Shown one piece after another: positions 1 through 10,900 of a stretch of 14,017 nt of DNA. Both the position numbers and the translations under genes were made by a program. This DNA is from Rickettsiales bacterium (GTDB lineage: Bacteria > Pseudomonadota > Alphaproteobacteria > Rs-D84 > CACZYB01): positions 1-14,017 of the forward strand of contig JAISNH010000079.1 of assembly GCA_031276335.1 (NCBI GenBank), given 5' to 3'. The stretch's first letter is position 1. Each line of letters starts with the position of its first letter. A model generated the notes under the pieces. It had not been told where the DNA came from. It did not search any database and saw only the letters and a list, made by a program, of their open reading frames with translations.

Positions 1-1
1 C

Positions 2-2656
2 TGTACGATAAACCCCGATCTTCTGGAGCGCGCCGATCTCCCCCTATATGACAAATCGTACGGGGAGGGATTGAACTGCGTGAACTCGGTGCTGGGCTCC
101 GTCCGCCGCCGCGGCGGCACGGAGCTGCTGGAGCGCCTGGACTTCGCGCGCGAGGAGTACCATACGGGCGCGCTGTCCTCCGGCATCGGGCTGGACGGAA
201 ATGTGCAGGAATACGGGAACTCCTCCACCTCGGCCCCTGTCGGCGAAAACACCCTGCTGTTTTCGGTGGACTACGGCGGGCTGAAGGACGGGCTTGGCAT
301 CAGGCTGAACAAGCTCTCGCTCGGCTTCCGCGCGCCGGTTGTGTCGTTTGAAAGCGTCCGCGAATGGACGCGGGTCTATGACGGCCAAGGTCTTGCGTCG
401 TCCTCCCAATACGCCTGGGTGGAGCGCCTGCTCTCCCTTTCGGTGGACGATCCGGGCGCCGGCGTGGGGGCGGCCGACTCCTTCGGCGTTCTTCCGCCGG
501 AGGGCAGGTGGACGGTGCCCGCGGGCGAGGAAGTATTCTGGGGCTCCGCCATAGGCCCGTATTCTATATCGTTCCAGCTATTGCTCGGGGCGGTTTCCTC
601 GGCCTCGCTTTCCGCATCCGGGGGCTTCCGCGGCAGCGACCTTTCCGCGGCCAACGAGCCCGGGTCTGTGGAGCAGTTCCATATATCGTCCGACCGGCTG
701 CCTTTCGTGCGGAATTCCCCGCCGCGCCAGATGCAGGCCGGCCTCTATTCGTCCGCCGACGGCTCCGAATGGGTGCAGGAAGGCGTATTCACGATTACCG
801 AATCGCTGCAGAGCTTCCAGCTCGCGCTGTCCAACCCGGCCCGCTTCGTGAAGCTTGAGGTTCTGCCTGGGCAGGGTTCCGTCGACGCGCCGCTCGATTT
901 CGGCTACATACAGGCCTACACCGTCCTGCGGGAGGATATTTCCAAGGTCAAGGCGTTCCCGTACTACTACAACATAGACCAGAGGTACCTGTTCATCCTG
1001 TCCAACTTCAAGGTCTCGATATACAAGGTCGCGGCCGCGGGCATATCTCTGCTGCAGGAGCTGTCCGCGCCCGAGATGTCGGAGGACTACCTGGACGAGC
1101 TGAAGATAGACTACAACTACGACACGATAGTGCTGTGCCACGCGGATATGCCGACCAAGCGCATCCGGCGGCTGCCGGGAGATGTGTTCGAGTTTTCCAA
1201 TTTCGAGTTCAAGAACATGATCATGCACGACTTCCATGACGCGCTGTCCCCGCCCGTGCCAGGGGGCGTCTTCAACTTCCAGGCGGACGCCAAGGACGGC
1301 ATAGTCAACCTTTCGGCCGGAAGCTGGAATGCGTCCCAGGCCGCGCAGATGACGGGGCAGATACTGACGAACGGGCTTACCAGCCTGCGCCTGGTCGAGG
1401 TTTCGGCGGGCGCGGCCAAGGCCTACACCATAAACGGGTTTCCCGCCTTCGAGGATTACGAGGGCAACCGGCTGACGCAGTCCGGCTTCTATATCGAGGG
1501 GTCGCAGGAGCCGATATTCTCGGCCGCGCGCGGCTGGCCGCGCGCATGCTGCTTCGCGATGGCGCGCCTGGCCTTCGGGGGCACGCCCTACCTGCCGGCG
1601 CACATAGTCGTCTCCCGGGCGCAGCAGTACGACAATTTCAAGCGGGTGTCGGCCTCGGACGATTCCGGCGCGTTCGACTATCCGCTCGACACCGCGGAAC
1701 GCATAGTCAACATGAAGGCCGCGCGCGGGCTTCATATATTCACGACCGGCAACGAGCAGACAGTCGGCGAAAACTCCATGACTCTCGCATCCTTCAAGGC
1801 TGTCATATCCTCCGACAACGGCAGCTCTCCGCTAGTGAACCCCGTATCCGTGAACGGCATGATCGTGTTCGCCGACCGGGGCGGCAGATCGCTGATGTCG
1901 TACACGTACGACTACGAGGCCGGCGGATACGTATCCGGGAACCTGTCGCAGTACAACGATATAATCAAAGACCCGGTGTCGCTGTCGGTCGCGGCGAACT
2001 CGAACGTGGACAGGAGCGACTATATCTACGCCGTGATGTCCGACGGATCGATGTCCGCGATATGCATTGTCCCGGCGCAGAACACCAACGCGGCCAACCT
2101 ATGGACGACGGACGGACGGTTCAAGCAGGTGGTATGCATGTACGACGACGTCTTCCTGCTGGTTGAGCGCGGGGGCTATGTCAACGTGGAACGGCTGACC
2201 CAGGCCAACCGCCTCGACTGCCAAAGGGACGGGCTTTCGACCGTAGGGGGAAAGCTATACGACCTCGGCGATTACGAAGGATTGAAAATAGCGGTCTACA
2301 AGGACGGCTGGAAGGTGGGCGAATTCACGGTTGCGGACGGCGTTGCCGACCTTGGCGCCGACTACGATGGCCTTCGCGTCGGGCTGCCGTTCAAATCGCG
2401 CCTGAGGCTGAACGACATTGCCGTCAACGGCGAGACCAAAAGCCGCATCAAGTGCGTGAACCGCGCGCAGATAGTGACCAAGAACACCACGGAGCTGCAA
2501 TTCTGCGGCGACAAGCTCAGGTCGGATGAAGACTTCTACGACTTCGTCCGGTGCGTTCCGTACGGCCGCGAGGCTATATGCTGGGCCGAGAGCGACTACG
2601 AGCCCTTCGAGATAAAATCCATCCTGCTATACATAGGCGCGGGTGATCTGAGATGA
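2..2656 (+). CDS. Podovirus tail nozzle (T7 gp12-like tail tubular protein B), 5' end outside window
   Basis: The reading frame is open from base 2, so the true start lies to the left; the TTG at 71 is internal. About 884 codons are present; T7 gp12 has 794 residues. The N-terminal part carries the family hallmark: a stretch reading ERADLPLYDKSYGEGLNC followed by SVRRRGGTEL, matching the pattern 'grvDlpkY..gl..c.Nfi....G.vrRrpGT' that I know from tail tubular B/nozzle proteins. Further family features are a CHADMPTKRIRR segment (usually 'hpdhpPrkLtR'), an NGMIVFADRGGRSL segment followed by a YVSGNLS segment, a YAVMSDGSMSA strand pair, and a late ETKSRIK segment. The protein would form the terminal nozzle of a short tail, through which DNA leaves. 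It overlaps the next gene by ATGA, as in one operon. The family call is strong; the T7 equivalence rests on motif and gene order, not on a search. Confidence 0.85.
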   Translation, partial: CTINPDLLERADLPLYDKSYGEGLNCVNSVLGSVRRRGGTELLERLDFAREEYHTGALSSGIGLDGNVQEYGNSSTSAPVGENTLLFSVDYGGLKDGLGIRLNKLSLGFRAPVVSFESVREWTRVYDGQGLASSSQYAWVERLLSLSVDDPGAGVGAADSFGVLPPEGRWTVPAGEEVFWGSAIGPYSISFQLLLGAVSSASLSASGGFRGSDLSAANEPGSVEQFHISSDRLPFVRNSPPRQMQAGLYSSADGSEWVQEGVFTITESLQSFQLALSNPARFVKLEVLPGQGSVDAPLDFGYIQAYTVLREDISKVKAFPYYYNIDQRYLFILSNFKVSIYKVAAAGISLLQELSAPEMSEDYLDELKIDYNYDTIVLCHADMPTKRIRRLPGDVFEFSNFEFKNMIMHDFHDALSPPVPGGVFNFQADAKDGIVNLSAGSWNASQAAQMTGQILTNGLTSLRLVEVSAGAAKAYTINGFPAFEDYEGNRLTQSGFYIEGSQEPIFSAARGWPRACCFAMARLAFGGTPYLPAHIVVSRAQQYDNFKRVSASDDSGAFDYPLDTAERIVNMKAARGLHIFTTGNEQTVGENSMTLASFKAVISSDNGSSPLVNPVSVNGMIVFADRGGRSLMSYTYDYEAGGYVSGNLSQYNDIIKDPVSLSVAANSNVDRSDYIYAVMSDGSMSAICIVPAQNTNAANLWTTDGRFKQVVCMYDDVFLLVERGGYVNVERLTQANRLDCQRDGLSTVGGKLYDLGDYEGLKIAVYKDGWKVGEFTVADGVADLGADYDGLRVGLPFKSRLRLNDIAVNGETKSRIKCVNRAQIVTKNTTELQFCGDKLRSDEDFYDFVRCVPYGREAICWAESDYEPFEIKSILLYIGAGDLR

Positions 2657-3390
2657 AAAGGGCCTCCATACTCGATTGGATAAGGCTTGATCCCGTGCGC
2701 GCCGGGGGGATTTCCCGGCCGCGCATGTATTCGTCGTCCGGCGATGCGCTCCCGTACATTCAATCCTCCATGGCGACGGAGGCGTCCGCGCCGGCGGCGC
2801 AGGCCGCCTCCGCCATTCTTCCGGCGGCGGCATCTGCCCCGGAACTCTCCTCTTTCAGGCTTCCCTCGGCATCCGATCCGTCCCCCGGAGATTCCGGGTC
2901 GTATCTTGCGGGGGCCGCGCAGTCCGCGGCGGCGGCGAAATCATCGGCGGATTTCAGCATGTCGGCCGCCGGCGTCGCGCGGGCAATTTCCGGATTTATC
3001 GACTATACCGAGCTGGATCTTTCCGCGGCGCAGTACGATCTGCAGGCCATGGATGCCGAATCCGCCGCCGACGTCGTGGAGATACGCGCGCTCCAGACCA
3101 CGAACGCGATGAGGGAAGAGTTCGCGGCCGCCGCCGGCTCCGAGATCGCCTCGGCCGCCGCGCGCGGCGTGCGTGCCGCCGGCGGATCCATGGAATTCGC
3201 CATAGAAAGCTCGGCCCGGAACTTGGGCGAGGATATGCAGATAATAGAGGAGAACGCCTTGAACCAGGCGCGGGCCTCGCGCGCGCAGGCCGCGCTTCTG
3301 CGCGCGGGTGCGTCTGTTTCCCGGCGCATGGGGCGCGTTGCCCTGGCTGACGGCATATTCAAGGGGGTTCTCGGGCTCATGACGACATAG
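2653..3390 (+). CDS. Probable internal virion protein (T7 gp14-like), alanine-rich
   Basis: A 245-residue protein whose ATG shares bases with the TGA of the nozzle gene, so translation is probably coupled. Residues 1-85 are low-complexity, rich in Ala, Ser and Pro. From about residue 90 to the end it is strongly helical and Ala-rich, with an AARGVRAAGGSMEFAIESSA segment and then heptad-like ENALNQARASRAQAALLRAG. That G-(x)n-GS-helix pattern resembles the small internal core/ejection proteins that follow the nozzle gene in podoviruses (T7 gp14, 196 residues). In T7 this protein leaves the capsid first and helps build the channel through the outer membrane. The C-terminal end (ALADGIFKGVLGLM) is hydrophobic and could be membrane-active. 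The role is inferred from position and composition; no catalytic motif is visible. Confidence 0.6.
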   Translation: MKRASILDWIRLDPVRAGGISRPRMYSSSGDALPYIQSSMATEASAPAAQAASAILPAAASAPELSSFRLPSASDPSPGDSGSYLAGAAQSAAAAKSSADFSMSAAGVARAISGFIDYTELDLSAAQYDLQAMDAESAADVVEIRALQTTNAMREEFAAAAGSEIASAAARGVRAAGGSMEFAIESSARNLGEDMQIIEENALNQARASRAQAALLRAGASVSRRMGRVALADGIFKGVLGLMTT

Positions 3391-3399
3391 GGGGGAAAT

Positions 3400-4914
3400 A
3401 TGGCGAAAAATCTTTACGACAGGAAAGCGCTTACGGAGTCCGCCCGGATACCGGGCGTCAATCCGGCCTCCATGGCCCCGGCCAAAAGGGCAGTCGAATC
3501 CGCGGCGGCCGTTTTGGAAAAACGCGCATCCGACCGGGTGACGACCGCGAACAAAAGGTTCCTGGTCGCCCTTGATTCCGAGATGATCGCCGCGATGGAA
3601 ACCGCGCTCGAGGCCGCGCCGGACGACGAGGCCGCCCTCAATGCGGCGATAGACAAGCGCAAGCTGGAGCTGTCGGGGGAAATCGAGGACGAGAATCTGC
3701 TGGAGGAGTTCTACGCGGATGTCGACCTGCGCCGCCGCTCATACGCCAATCGCGTGCGTTCCAACCGGATAAACAGGGAGAAGCAGGACTCCAGGGACGC
3801 GACGGCGCTGGCCATAGACGACGACATGAACGCGGCCGCGCTTTCCATGGAAAACCTTCTTTCCGGCAACCTGACGGAAAAAGAAGGCATAGAGGAGGAA
3901 TTCGCGCTCGTCCACGCGCTCGAGGACTTCCAGTCGCGGCTGTCGGAAAGGAACCCGTACGGGGAATACAACCTTACCGGAGCCCAGTCCGCCGCCCAGA
4001 TAAGGAAGATGCAGGGCGTGATGTTCGGCTCCGCGGTCAACAGCTTCAAGGCGCTTCCGGACGAGGCGAAGCCGGATGCCGCCCGGCGCGTGCTGGAGGA
4101 CAAGGCGTTCGCCGGCCGGAACCAGAACCTGAAGGATATCCTGTACCCCGCCGACTACGGCCGGATGAAGGTTCTCGCGCGGGACTACCTGTCCCGGTAC
4201 GAAAAGGGGCTGGCAAATGGTATGGCATCGGCCGATGCCTCCGCGGTTGCGAACCGCCATGTGATCAACAGGAATAAATTCGACGCGGCTTACGAGCTTC
4301 TGAAAGCGCACAAAACTGGAAAGCCGGATTTCGCGAACGCCAAGGCGACGGATCTCCTGAATTATAGGGAGGAGCTGCAGCTCGCCTTCAAGAACGACGA
4401 CATTTCCCGGGACGATTTCAAAAAATACATGGCGGATACTACCTACGCGCTTGTCGAAAAATCGGCCGAGCTTTCCGACATGGCGGAGGACTGGTATATT
4501 ATGGAACCCGGGGCGTTCACCCGCGGACTCCGCGTGATAAACGACTTCATACGGGAAAACGGCATAAACGATCCCTTGAAGCAGGCCTACCTGTACGAGG
4601 AATTCTACGAACGCGGAGGAAAGAAATACGAGGATTCGTCCGATTTCGCCGATATCACGATGGCACGCGGGATTGCCGGCGACGTGGCGAAGTCGTATTT
4701 GCGCGACGTGGCCGGACTGCCCTCCGAACTCGAAACGGTGTCCGCCGCCTTGAATGGAATGGACTTGATAAAGGTATACAACGTTTCCGCGCGGGCCGCC
4801 TCCGCGCCTTACAAGCTCTACAGCAACGGGGATACGGGCGAAACCATAGCCGTCTACAAGGACGGGACGCGGGTGTATCAATACGGGAAAAAGGACGATG
4901 TTGCAAAAAGATGA
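3400..4914 (+). CDS. Probable internal core/ejection protein (gp15 position), helical, unrecognised fold
   Basis: A 504-residue, highly charged, mostly helical protein. The ATG at 3400 is preceded by a G-rich ribosome-binding stretch directly after the previous stop, which supports this start. Residues 1-170 are rich in Ala, Glu, Asp and Arg and look like long helices (for example RRSYANRVRSNRINREKQDS). No signal peptide, membrane segment or catalytic motif is visible. The last 45 residues change character to a small beta-rich unit with GDTGETIAVYKDGTRVYQYG. Its place between the gp14-like gene and a giant gp16-position gene suggests the middle component of the podovirus ejectosome (T7 gp15, 747 residues). 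That function is positional inference; I do not recognise the sequence family. It overlaps the next gene by 17 bases in a different frame. Confidence 0.5.
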   Translation: MAKNLYDRKALTESARIPGVNPASMAPAKRAVESAAAVLEKRASDRVTTANKRFLVALDSEMIAAMETALEAAPDDEAALNAAIDKRKLELSGEIEDENLLEEFYADVDLRRRSYANRVRSNRINREKQDSRDATALAIDDDMNAAALSMENLLSGNLTEKEGIEEEFALVHALEDFQSRLSERNPYGEYNLTGAQSAAQIRKMQGVMFGSAVNSFKALPDEAKPDAARRVLEDKAFAGRNQNLKDILYPADYGRMKVLARDYLSRYEKGLANGMASADASAVANRHVINRNKFDAAYELLKAHKTGKPDFANAKATDLLNYREELQLAFKNDDISRDDFKKYMADTTYALVEKSAELSDMAEDWYIMEPGAFTRGLRVINDFIRENGINDPLKQAYLYEEFYERGGKKYEDSSDFADITMARGIAGDVAKSYLRDVAGLPSELETVSAALNGMDLIKVYNVSARAASAPYKLYSNGDTGETIAVYKDGTRVYQYGKKDDVAKR

Positions 4915-7900
4915 CATGACTGTTGCCGATCTGGGTGCGGGGTGGAAAGAAATCCCGGAGGGGGAATTCGACGTATGGGTGCGTGGGCCGCAGTCCGTGG
5001 TGAAGGCTTATACGAAGGACACGGGTGCCGACGTGAACGCGCGGCTGCAGCTGGACTTGAACAGGGTGGAGTATCTGAAGCGGGGCACGTACCTGAAGCG
5101 GCCTTTGGATGACAAGGATTACATGGCTGTCAACCTGCTGCAGGGATTCGGGCGCGCCGCGGCCAACAATCTTGTTGATATTTATACGGCGGCCAAAGAG
5201 GGTGTGGAGAATGTTGCGGACCTGCTGGGGGAGGACGATCCCCGCGACCGGCAGTATGCCAGGAAGCTTGAGAAGGCGCGGGCAAACCTTTACCTTGCGC
5301 CCCACTGGGACGAGGTCAAATCGTACATAGACCGGCAGTTCAAGGACACGAAGAGTGCCAGGCTGCGCGACCGGCTGTCCGAGCTGGAGAAGCAGAATGC
5401 GCGGATGAAGGCTTCCATATCCAAGGGTTTGGGCATACAGCAGGACGACGAGAACTTCATGACCGACCTTGGCGGGGGCTTCTGGCAGCTGGGCAAATCG
5501 CTCGCGCTCAACGTAGGACTGGGCGGAATGGGGGCTATAGCATTTTATGCGGCGGAGAAATACCCGCGGTATTATACGGAGCGTCGCCTTGCCGGACAAT
5601 CCGCCGGCAACTCCTCCGGGGTCGCGCTTGCGGCCGCGGCGGTAGACGGCTTCCTTGAGCGCTGGGGGAGCGAGATATTCCTGAAGCATCTCTCGGAGCG
5701 TATGTTCTGGTCCCGCTTGGCCAAAGCCGGGCTCGGCGAGGCGATAGAGGAGCTGGAGCAGGCCCCTGCGCAGGCCCTGTTCATGAACGACGTGAGGGGG
5801 CAGTCGTGGGGGGATGTTTTTAAGGAAGGCGTGTACAGCGCCTCGATTGCGGCGATCACGGGCGCCGTCGGGGGAGCCGCGGCCGGCGGGGAAAGGACGG
5901 CCTACCGCCGCGACACCGCCGCGCTCGGTGGCGCTGGGTACAATGTCGGACAGTCCGCGGCGATAATTGACCGGGCGCGCCAGGCTGGCGCGGAACTGGG
6001 CGCGGGCGCCGAAGCTGGGGTGAAGGCCGGTGCGTTCGCCGCGCGCTCCGATCCGTCGGAATCCGGAAGGGAAAAGTTCGTCGCCGATCTGAAGAAGGCG
6101 GGGATGCCGGAAAAGACCGCCTCGGCGGTGGCTAAAATCGCATACGACTTTTCGAACTTCGACGAGGAGTTCCGGGAGGAAGGTGCCCGGGCGCTGAACG
6201 AGCAGGTCGACCCGGTGAAGTTCCCGGACGCGGATTATTCGAAGGTGGTGCCTCTGGCGCGGGACGCGTACCAAAGGGAGGCTCGCGACTGGGATGTGCG
6301 CCGGGATGTCCGGGAAAGCATATCCGGGATCGACGGGAAAAGGGCCGACGGCATAGCTGCGCTGATCCAGGCGAACCTGAACGCGGAGGCCGAAGCGTTG
6401 GGCACGACGCCGCGGGCGCTGTGGGAGAGGGAGAAGCTGAGGTTCGAGTTCGTGAACGACAACGCGCCGGACATTTCCGCGGCCGGCGCATCGGATGCGA
6501 CGGGGACCTATCGTCAGTCCGCGGCGATGTACAGAAATCCGCGGCAGAGCATAGGCGAGTTCGTGGATTACGTGCAGGCGAACCCGGATGCGAAGAAGTC
6601 GTTCATGCAATACCGCACGGCCGGAGGCGTTGAGCTCGACCTTCCGTCGGACACTGTGAAACACGATGTCCGTCGTCATAATCTCACTAAGAAACAATGG
6701 GGCGGGATTCTTGAAAATCTCGACAATGTTGAGGATTGGCGCGTCGGTCCGCGCAAGGCGGACGGCGGCATGCCGCTGTTCTTGAAAATAGATGTCGACG
6801 GCAAAAAATACGGCGTGCAGGCCGATCTGATGCGAACCGGGCGGATCGTGATAAACACGGCCTTTCCCGAAACCGGCACAAAAGGCATCGAAGCATGGAT
6901 GAAAAAAGGAAGAGGAGCCGGTCTGCCAAGTGCAGACTCCGATGATTCTGGCTTCACAGGAACAAGCCCCGCTGCTGCCGCCGTGGCCGGTCATCCTCTA
7001 TCCCAGATAATAAGCGAAGTTTCCGGCAATGTCAAGGCTCAGAAGCCAGTGGATGTCAACAGCCCTGCGTTCAAGCGCTGGTTCGGGGATTCAGTATTCA
7101 AGGATCGGGGCGATAACCCTATCCGGTTTTACCACGGCACCGGGGCGGAGTTCAGCGAGTTTTCCGAAGATAGGCAAGGGCGGCGCGGCAACCATTATGG
7201 ATACGGCTTTTATTTCACGGATTCGTACGGAGAGGCCGAGGATTTCGCAAGAAACGGCCTAAAGCCCATGGAGGTATATCTTTCTGCGTCGAATCCGTTT
7301 TACATGGGTTCTAAAGATGTCGGGGTTTTCAAGAATGTTTTCGGAAAATGGATGCTGGAAAATCGTGGCGAGCAAGCGGTCGATGAAATTCTGGGCAAGG
7401 TGCGGGAAAATGGAATTGCATATGGCATAGATTATTATTTTCATCGCTACAGCCCCTTCGCCCAATACAACTATATGCAGGAATTGATTCAAGATGCCGG
7501 ATATGACGCGATTGTAAATGCGGAAAGCGCCGAGGATATAAAAGACATTGCGGGCAATGATGATAGGGAAGCGCTTATCATATCCGTATTCGAGCCTACT
7601 CAAATCAAATCCGCCGTATCGAACACGGGGGACTTCGACCCGGACAACCCGAACATCTACTACTCGCGCGAAGACACGGACGGCAGCGTGCTGTTTGAGA
7701 GGGAGGAAATCCTTGAATCCGACGGCATCGCGTTTCCGAAGTTCAAGGACCTCGCCGAAGCTCGCTCTACGGCGCTCGATTATTACAAGAAGAACCTCCG
7801 GGGCACGGTATTGGAGCGGCAGGGGCTGGGACCGGTCAGGTTCAGCAATGCCGGCATAAAGGAAACGAATCACCGCGGAAGCGTGGAAAGCCTGAGGTTT

Positions 7901-10900
7901 TTGCCGGCCGTGCGCGAGATCATAATGACCGGAACGATAGGCGCGGAACAAGAACTCCGCCATGCCCGCAAGGACGGCATAGTCGCGTTCGTACCGGTAA
8001 GGAAGGCTGTTTCGCTCGAAGGCAAAACGCATGTTGTCGAGGTGCTGCTTGGCAAGGATGGAAAGGGGAACCTGTATTACAATCTCAACGAACGAGGAAA
8101 CCGCCCGGTGGACAGGGGCAACAGCCCTGCGTCGGACGGCATCTATTATCAAAATATACAAAATCAGGAAGGCGATGTCAATATAAAAGTATCTGGCGAA
8201 GTTTCCGGCAATGTCAATAGCGAAGACACGGACGCGCGGGGTTCGGTGCGCGGCCTGTACGATAGGACGGAACGCCTGATACGGGTGTTCGAGAACGGCG
8301 ATGTCGACACGATAATACACGAGCTCGTGGGGCACCACTTCACGCTTTCCCGCATCCGGCATGCGATCGATTCCGGGAATACGGAATCCTTGAGGCCGCT
8401 GATGGAGTACTACCAGGTCGATGATGCCTCCGAGCTTATGTCGACGCGGATACAGGAGGACCTGGCCAAGAACGCCATAACGTACTTCAAGACCTCCGAG
8501 GCTCCGACCCCGGGGCTCCGGCAGTACTTCGAGCAGTTCCGGGAATGGCTGGCGCAGATATGGGACACGCTCGTTTCCAAGAGGCTCGTGGAGAGGTCTG
8601 CGCTCGCGCCGGAGGTTTCCGAGTTCTTCGACAGCCTGTTTTCCGAAGGCGCGGGGCAAAATCCCGGCTCCGGGAAAATGGTTGCGAACCTTGTTTCCGA
8701 ACTGAAGCGTGTGCGCGCCGAAAAATCGCGTATCGCCCGGCTGGCCGAATCCGCCGGCACGGAGGCCGACTACCTGAAGAAGCGCATGCGCGACTGGAAG
8801 GGGGAGATGAGGGAGCGTTCCGAGCGCATCGCGGCCGGCAAGGTGCGTGCATACGAAGAATTGAAGGAAAGGCTTAGGGAAAGCGAGGAAAGGCTTTCGC
8901 TCATGCGCAAGACGCTTTATAACGAGGCGCTGAAGGCGGCGGACGGAGACGCCGAAATCCAGGCGCAGCTGTTTAAAAGGATCAATGCGGTGAAGACCTT
9001 CCGCTCCATGTCCGAGATAATGGAGGACATCTGGAACCGGCGCGAGCAGGTCGTCTCGCGCATGATTTACCGCGCTAACATGGAAACGATAGACAAGCTT
9101 GTCCGGTCGACGAAACCCTATGCCTCGAACATGGGAAAGATGGACTACACGAGCAACATGATGGCTAGGGAGCTCCGCGAGCTGAACAAGCTTCCGAAAT
9201 ACAGGAAGGCCGAAAAGTTCCGCGAATTCGTGAAAAAGAACCCGTACGTGGAGGAGTTCCTGAAAGGCGAGGCTCGTCCCGACGTCGATGCCTGGGACAT
9301 GTTCCGCGCGCAATATCTTCTGTATGCGTCCGGGGGCTGGGGGGCGGTTTCCAAACTCCCGGAAATTCAAATGGAATATCCGCTTGCCTCCGAATCCGGC
9401 ATGGAGGAGCTTTACGATCGGGCGGCCGACCTGTCCCGCTATCCGTCCCCGGAGATGGGCGAAAACCTGATAGAACGCCTGAAGGAATTCATAGCGCAGG
9501 GAAAATCCTTGAAGAATGCCGACGATACGAAGCATGCGCTGGAGATTAGGGAAAAGATCGCCTCCTTGAAAAAGTCCGTCGGCGCAAGGAAAACCTCGTT
9601 TGCGTCGCGCACCCTGAACAATTGGTCTGGCGACTGGAACAGCTATCTGGTGATGCTGTTCGGGAAAAAGGCGGCCGACGAATACGACATGGCGGTGGAG
9701 CTCAACCGCGCGCGCGACCGGGCGAACGCGTCCGTCGACGAATACGCGGTCGATGCGGGGGTACGGGCCTACGGGCTGAAATCGAAGGCGGATTTTATCG
9801 GGAAGATGGAGGAAAATTCGCGGCCGGTAACAACCGCCGTTTCCAGATACCGGTCGGAAGATGGGAAGGTTTCCGAATATAAATACGAGGACAAGGACGC
9901 GCTCACCAAGAACCAGATAATTTACCTGTGGCTGCAGTACCGGAATGAAAAGACCGCCGAATCCATGGACGCCACGTATGGGAAGGAGCAGCTCGCAAGG
10001 CTGTTCTCATACCTCGCGCCCGCGGATATGGAGTTCGGCATGTCGCTTGCCGCCGGCGCCCAGTCGTGGTACGACCAGGTCAACCCTGTCTACGTGCAGG
10101 TTTTCGGAATGGACATGCCGCGGCTTTCGGGCTTTTATTTCCCGCGCCGGAGCGAACATACGCCGACGGACCTCGACCTTCTGGGCTTCTTCGCCGATCC
10201 TTCCGATCCGTCCATGTTGAAGCGCAGGAACCACTTCGTATTCGTGAAGCCTACCGATGCGTTCCAGGTGATGAAATCCCATGCCGCGGCCTCCGCGTAT
10301 ATGGCGGAGGCTGGTCTCAAGTACCGCGAAATCCGCGAGATATTCGGCAGCTCGGAGCTGCAGAAGGCGGTCAAGTCGAAATTCGGGGATGCGGCGCTTT
10401 CCCAGTTCAAGAAGCTTGTCACCGGCCAGTCTCTGATGGGCAACCGCAAGGTTCAGGACGGCTTTTCCAGCACTATATCGAGGATGGTCGGAAACTTCTC
10501 GCTCGCGAAAATCGGGCTCAATCCCTCCGTGTTCTTCAAACAGCTGGTATCGGTGACGAACTATTCCGTCGACGTCGCGGACGGCAGCTTCACGCGCCGC
10601 CTGATATCCAACATCTTCTCGCTCCGGGAAACGCTGGACTTCTTCAAGTCGGAGCCGGAGCTTGCGAGGTTCGTCGAGCAGCGTTTCAACTCGGGCTTCA
10701 ACGACATTACCTCGCGCGTTCTTTCCGACGCCGGATCGTCGCATGCCGGCCTGAAGTACGGCTGGAGCCGCGCGATGTCCGCGCTGACCCGTGCGGGCGA
10801 CATATTGCCGATAATGGCCGGCGGCAGGGCCATGATCGAATACCAGGTTGAAAATGGCGTGCCTATGGCGGACGCGGTCAGGAATTTCGAACGCTCCACG

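Noticed and set aside
71..73. TTG preceded by GGGGAGGGA as the start of the nozzle gene
   Set aside because: The frame is open further left, and the residues before 71 (NPDLLERADLPLYDKSYGEG) belong to the conserved family N-terminus. The G-rich stretch also abuts the TTG without spacing.
4855..4876. Shared VYKDG segment with the nozzle gene around 2296
   Set aside because: It is only about 14 matching bases in otherwise unrelated proteins with similar codon bias. A chance match is more likely than homology.
4898..4918. Possible programmed +1 frameshift fusing the 504-aa protein to the giant protein (AAA AGA TGA C)
   Set aside because: A weak TGAC stop context and A-run are present, but there is no well-placed stimulatory Shine-Dalgarno. 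Ordinary start codons in the overlap explain the arrangement, so a fusion is not needed.
4655..6994. A 779-codon open frame on the minus strand
   Set aside because: It lies antisense to the gp15-position and giant genes, has a shadow-like composition rich in Arg, Pro and His, and shows no domain pattern. Long antisense frames are expected in G+C-rich DNA with this codon bias.
7259..9535. A 758-codon open frame on the minus strand
   Set aside because: It is antisense to the middle of the giant gene, where the plus strand shows clear ART, LPD3-like and zincin-like motifs. The minus-strand product shows none.
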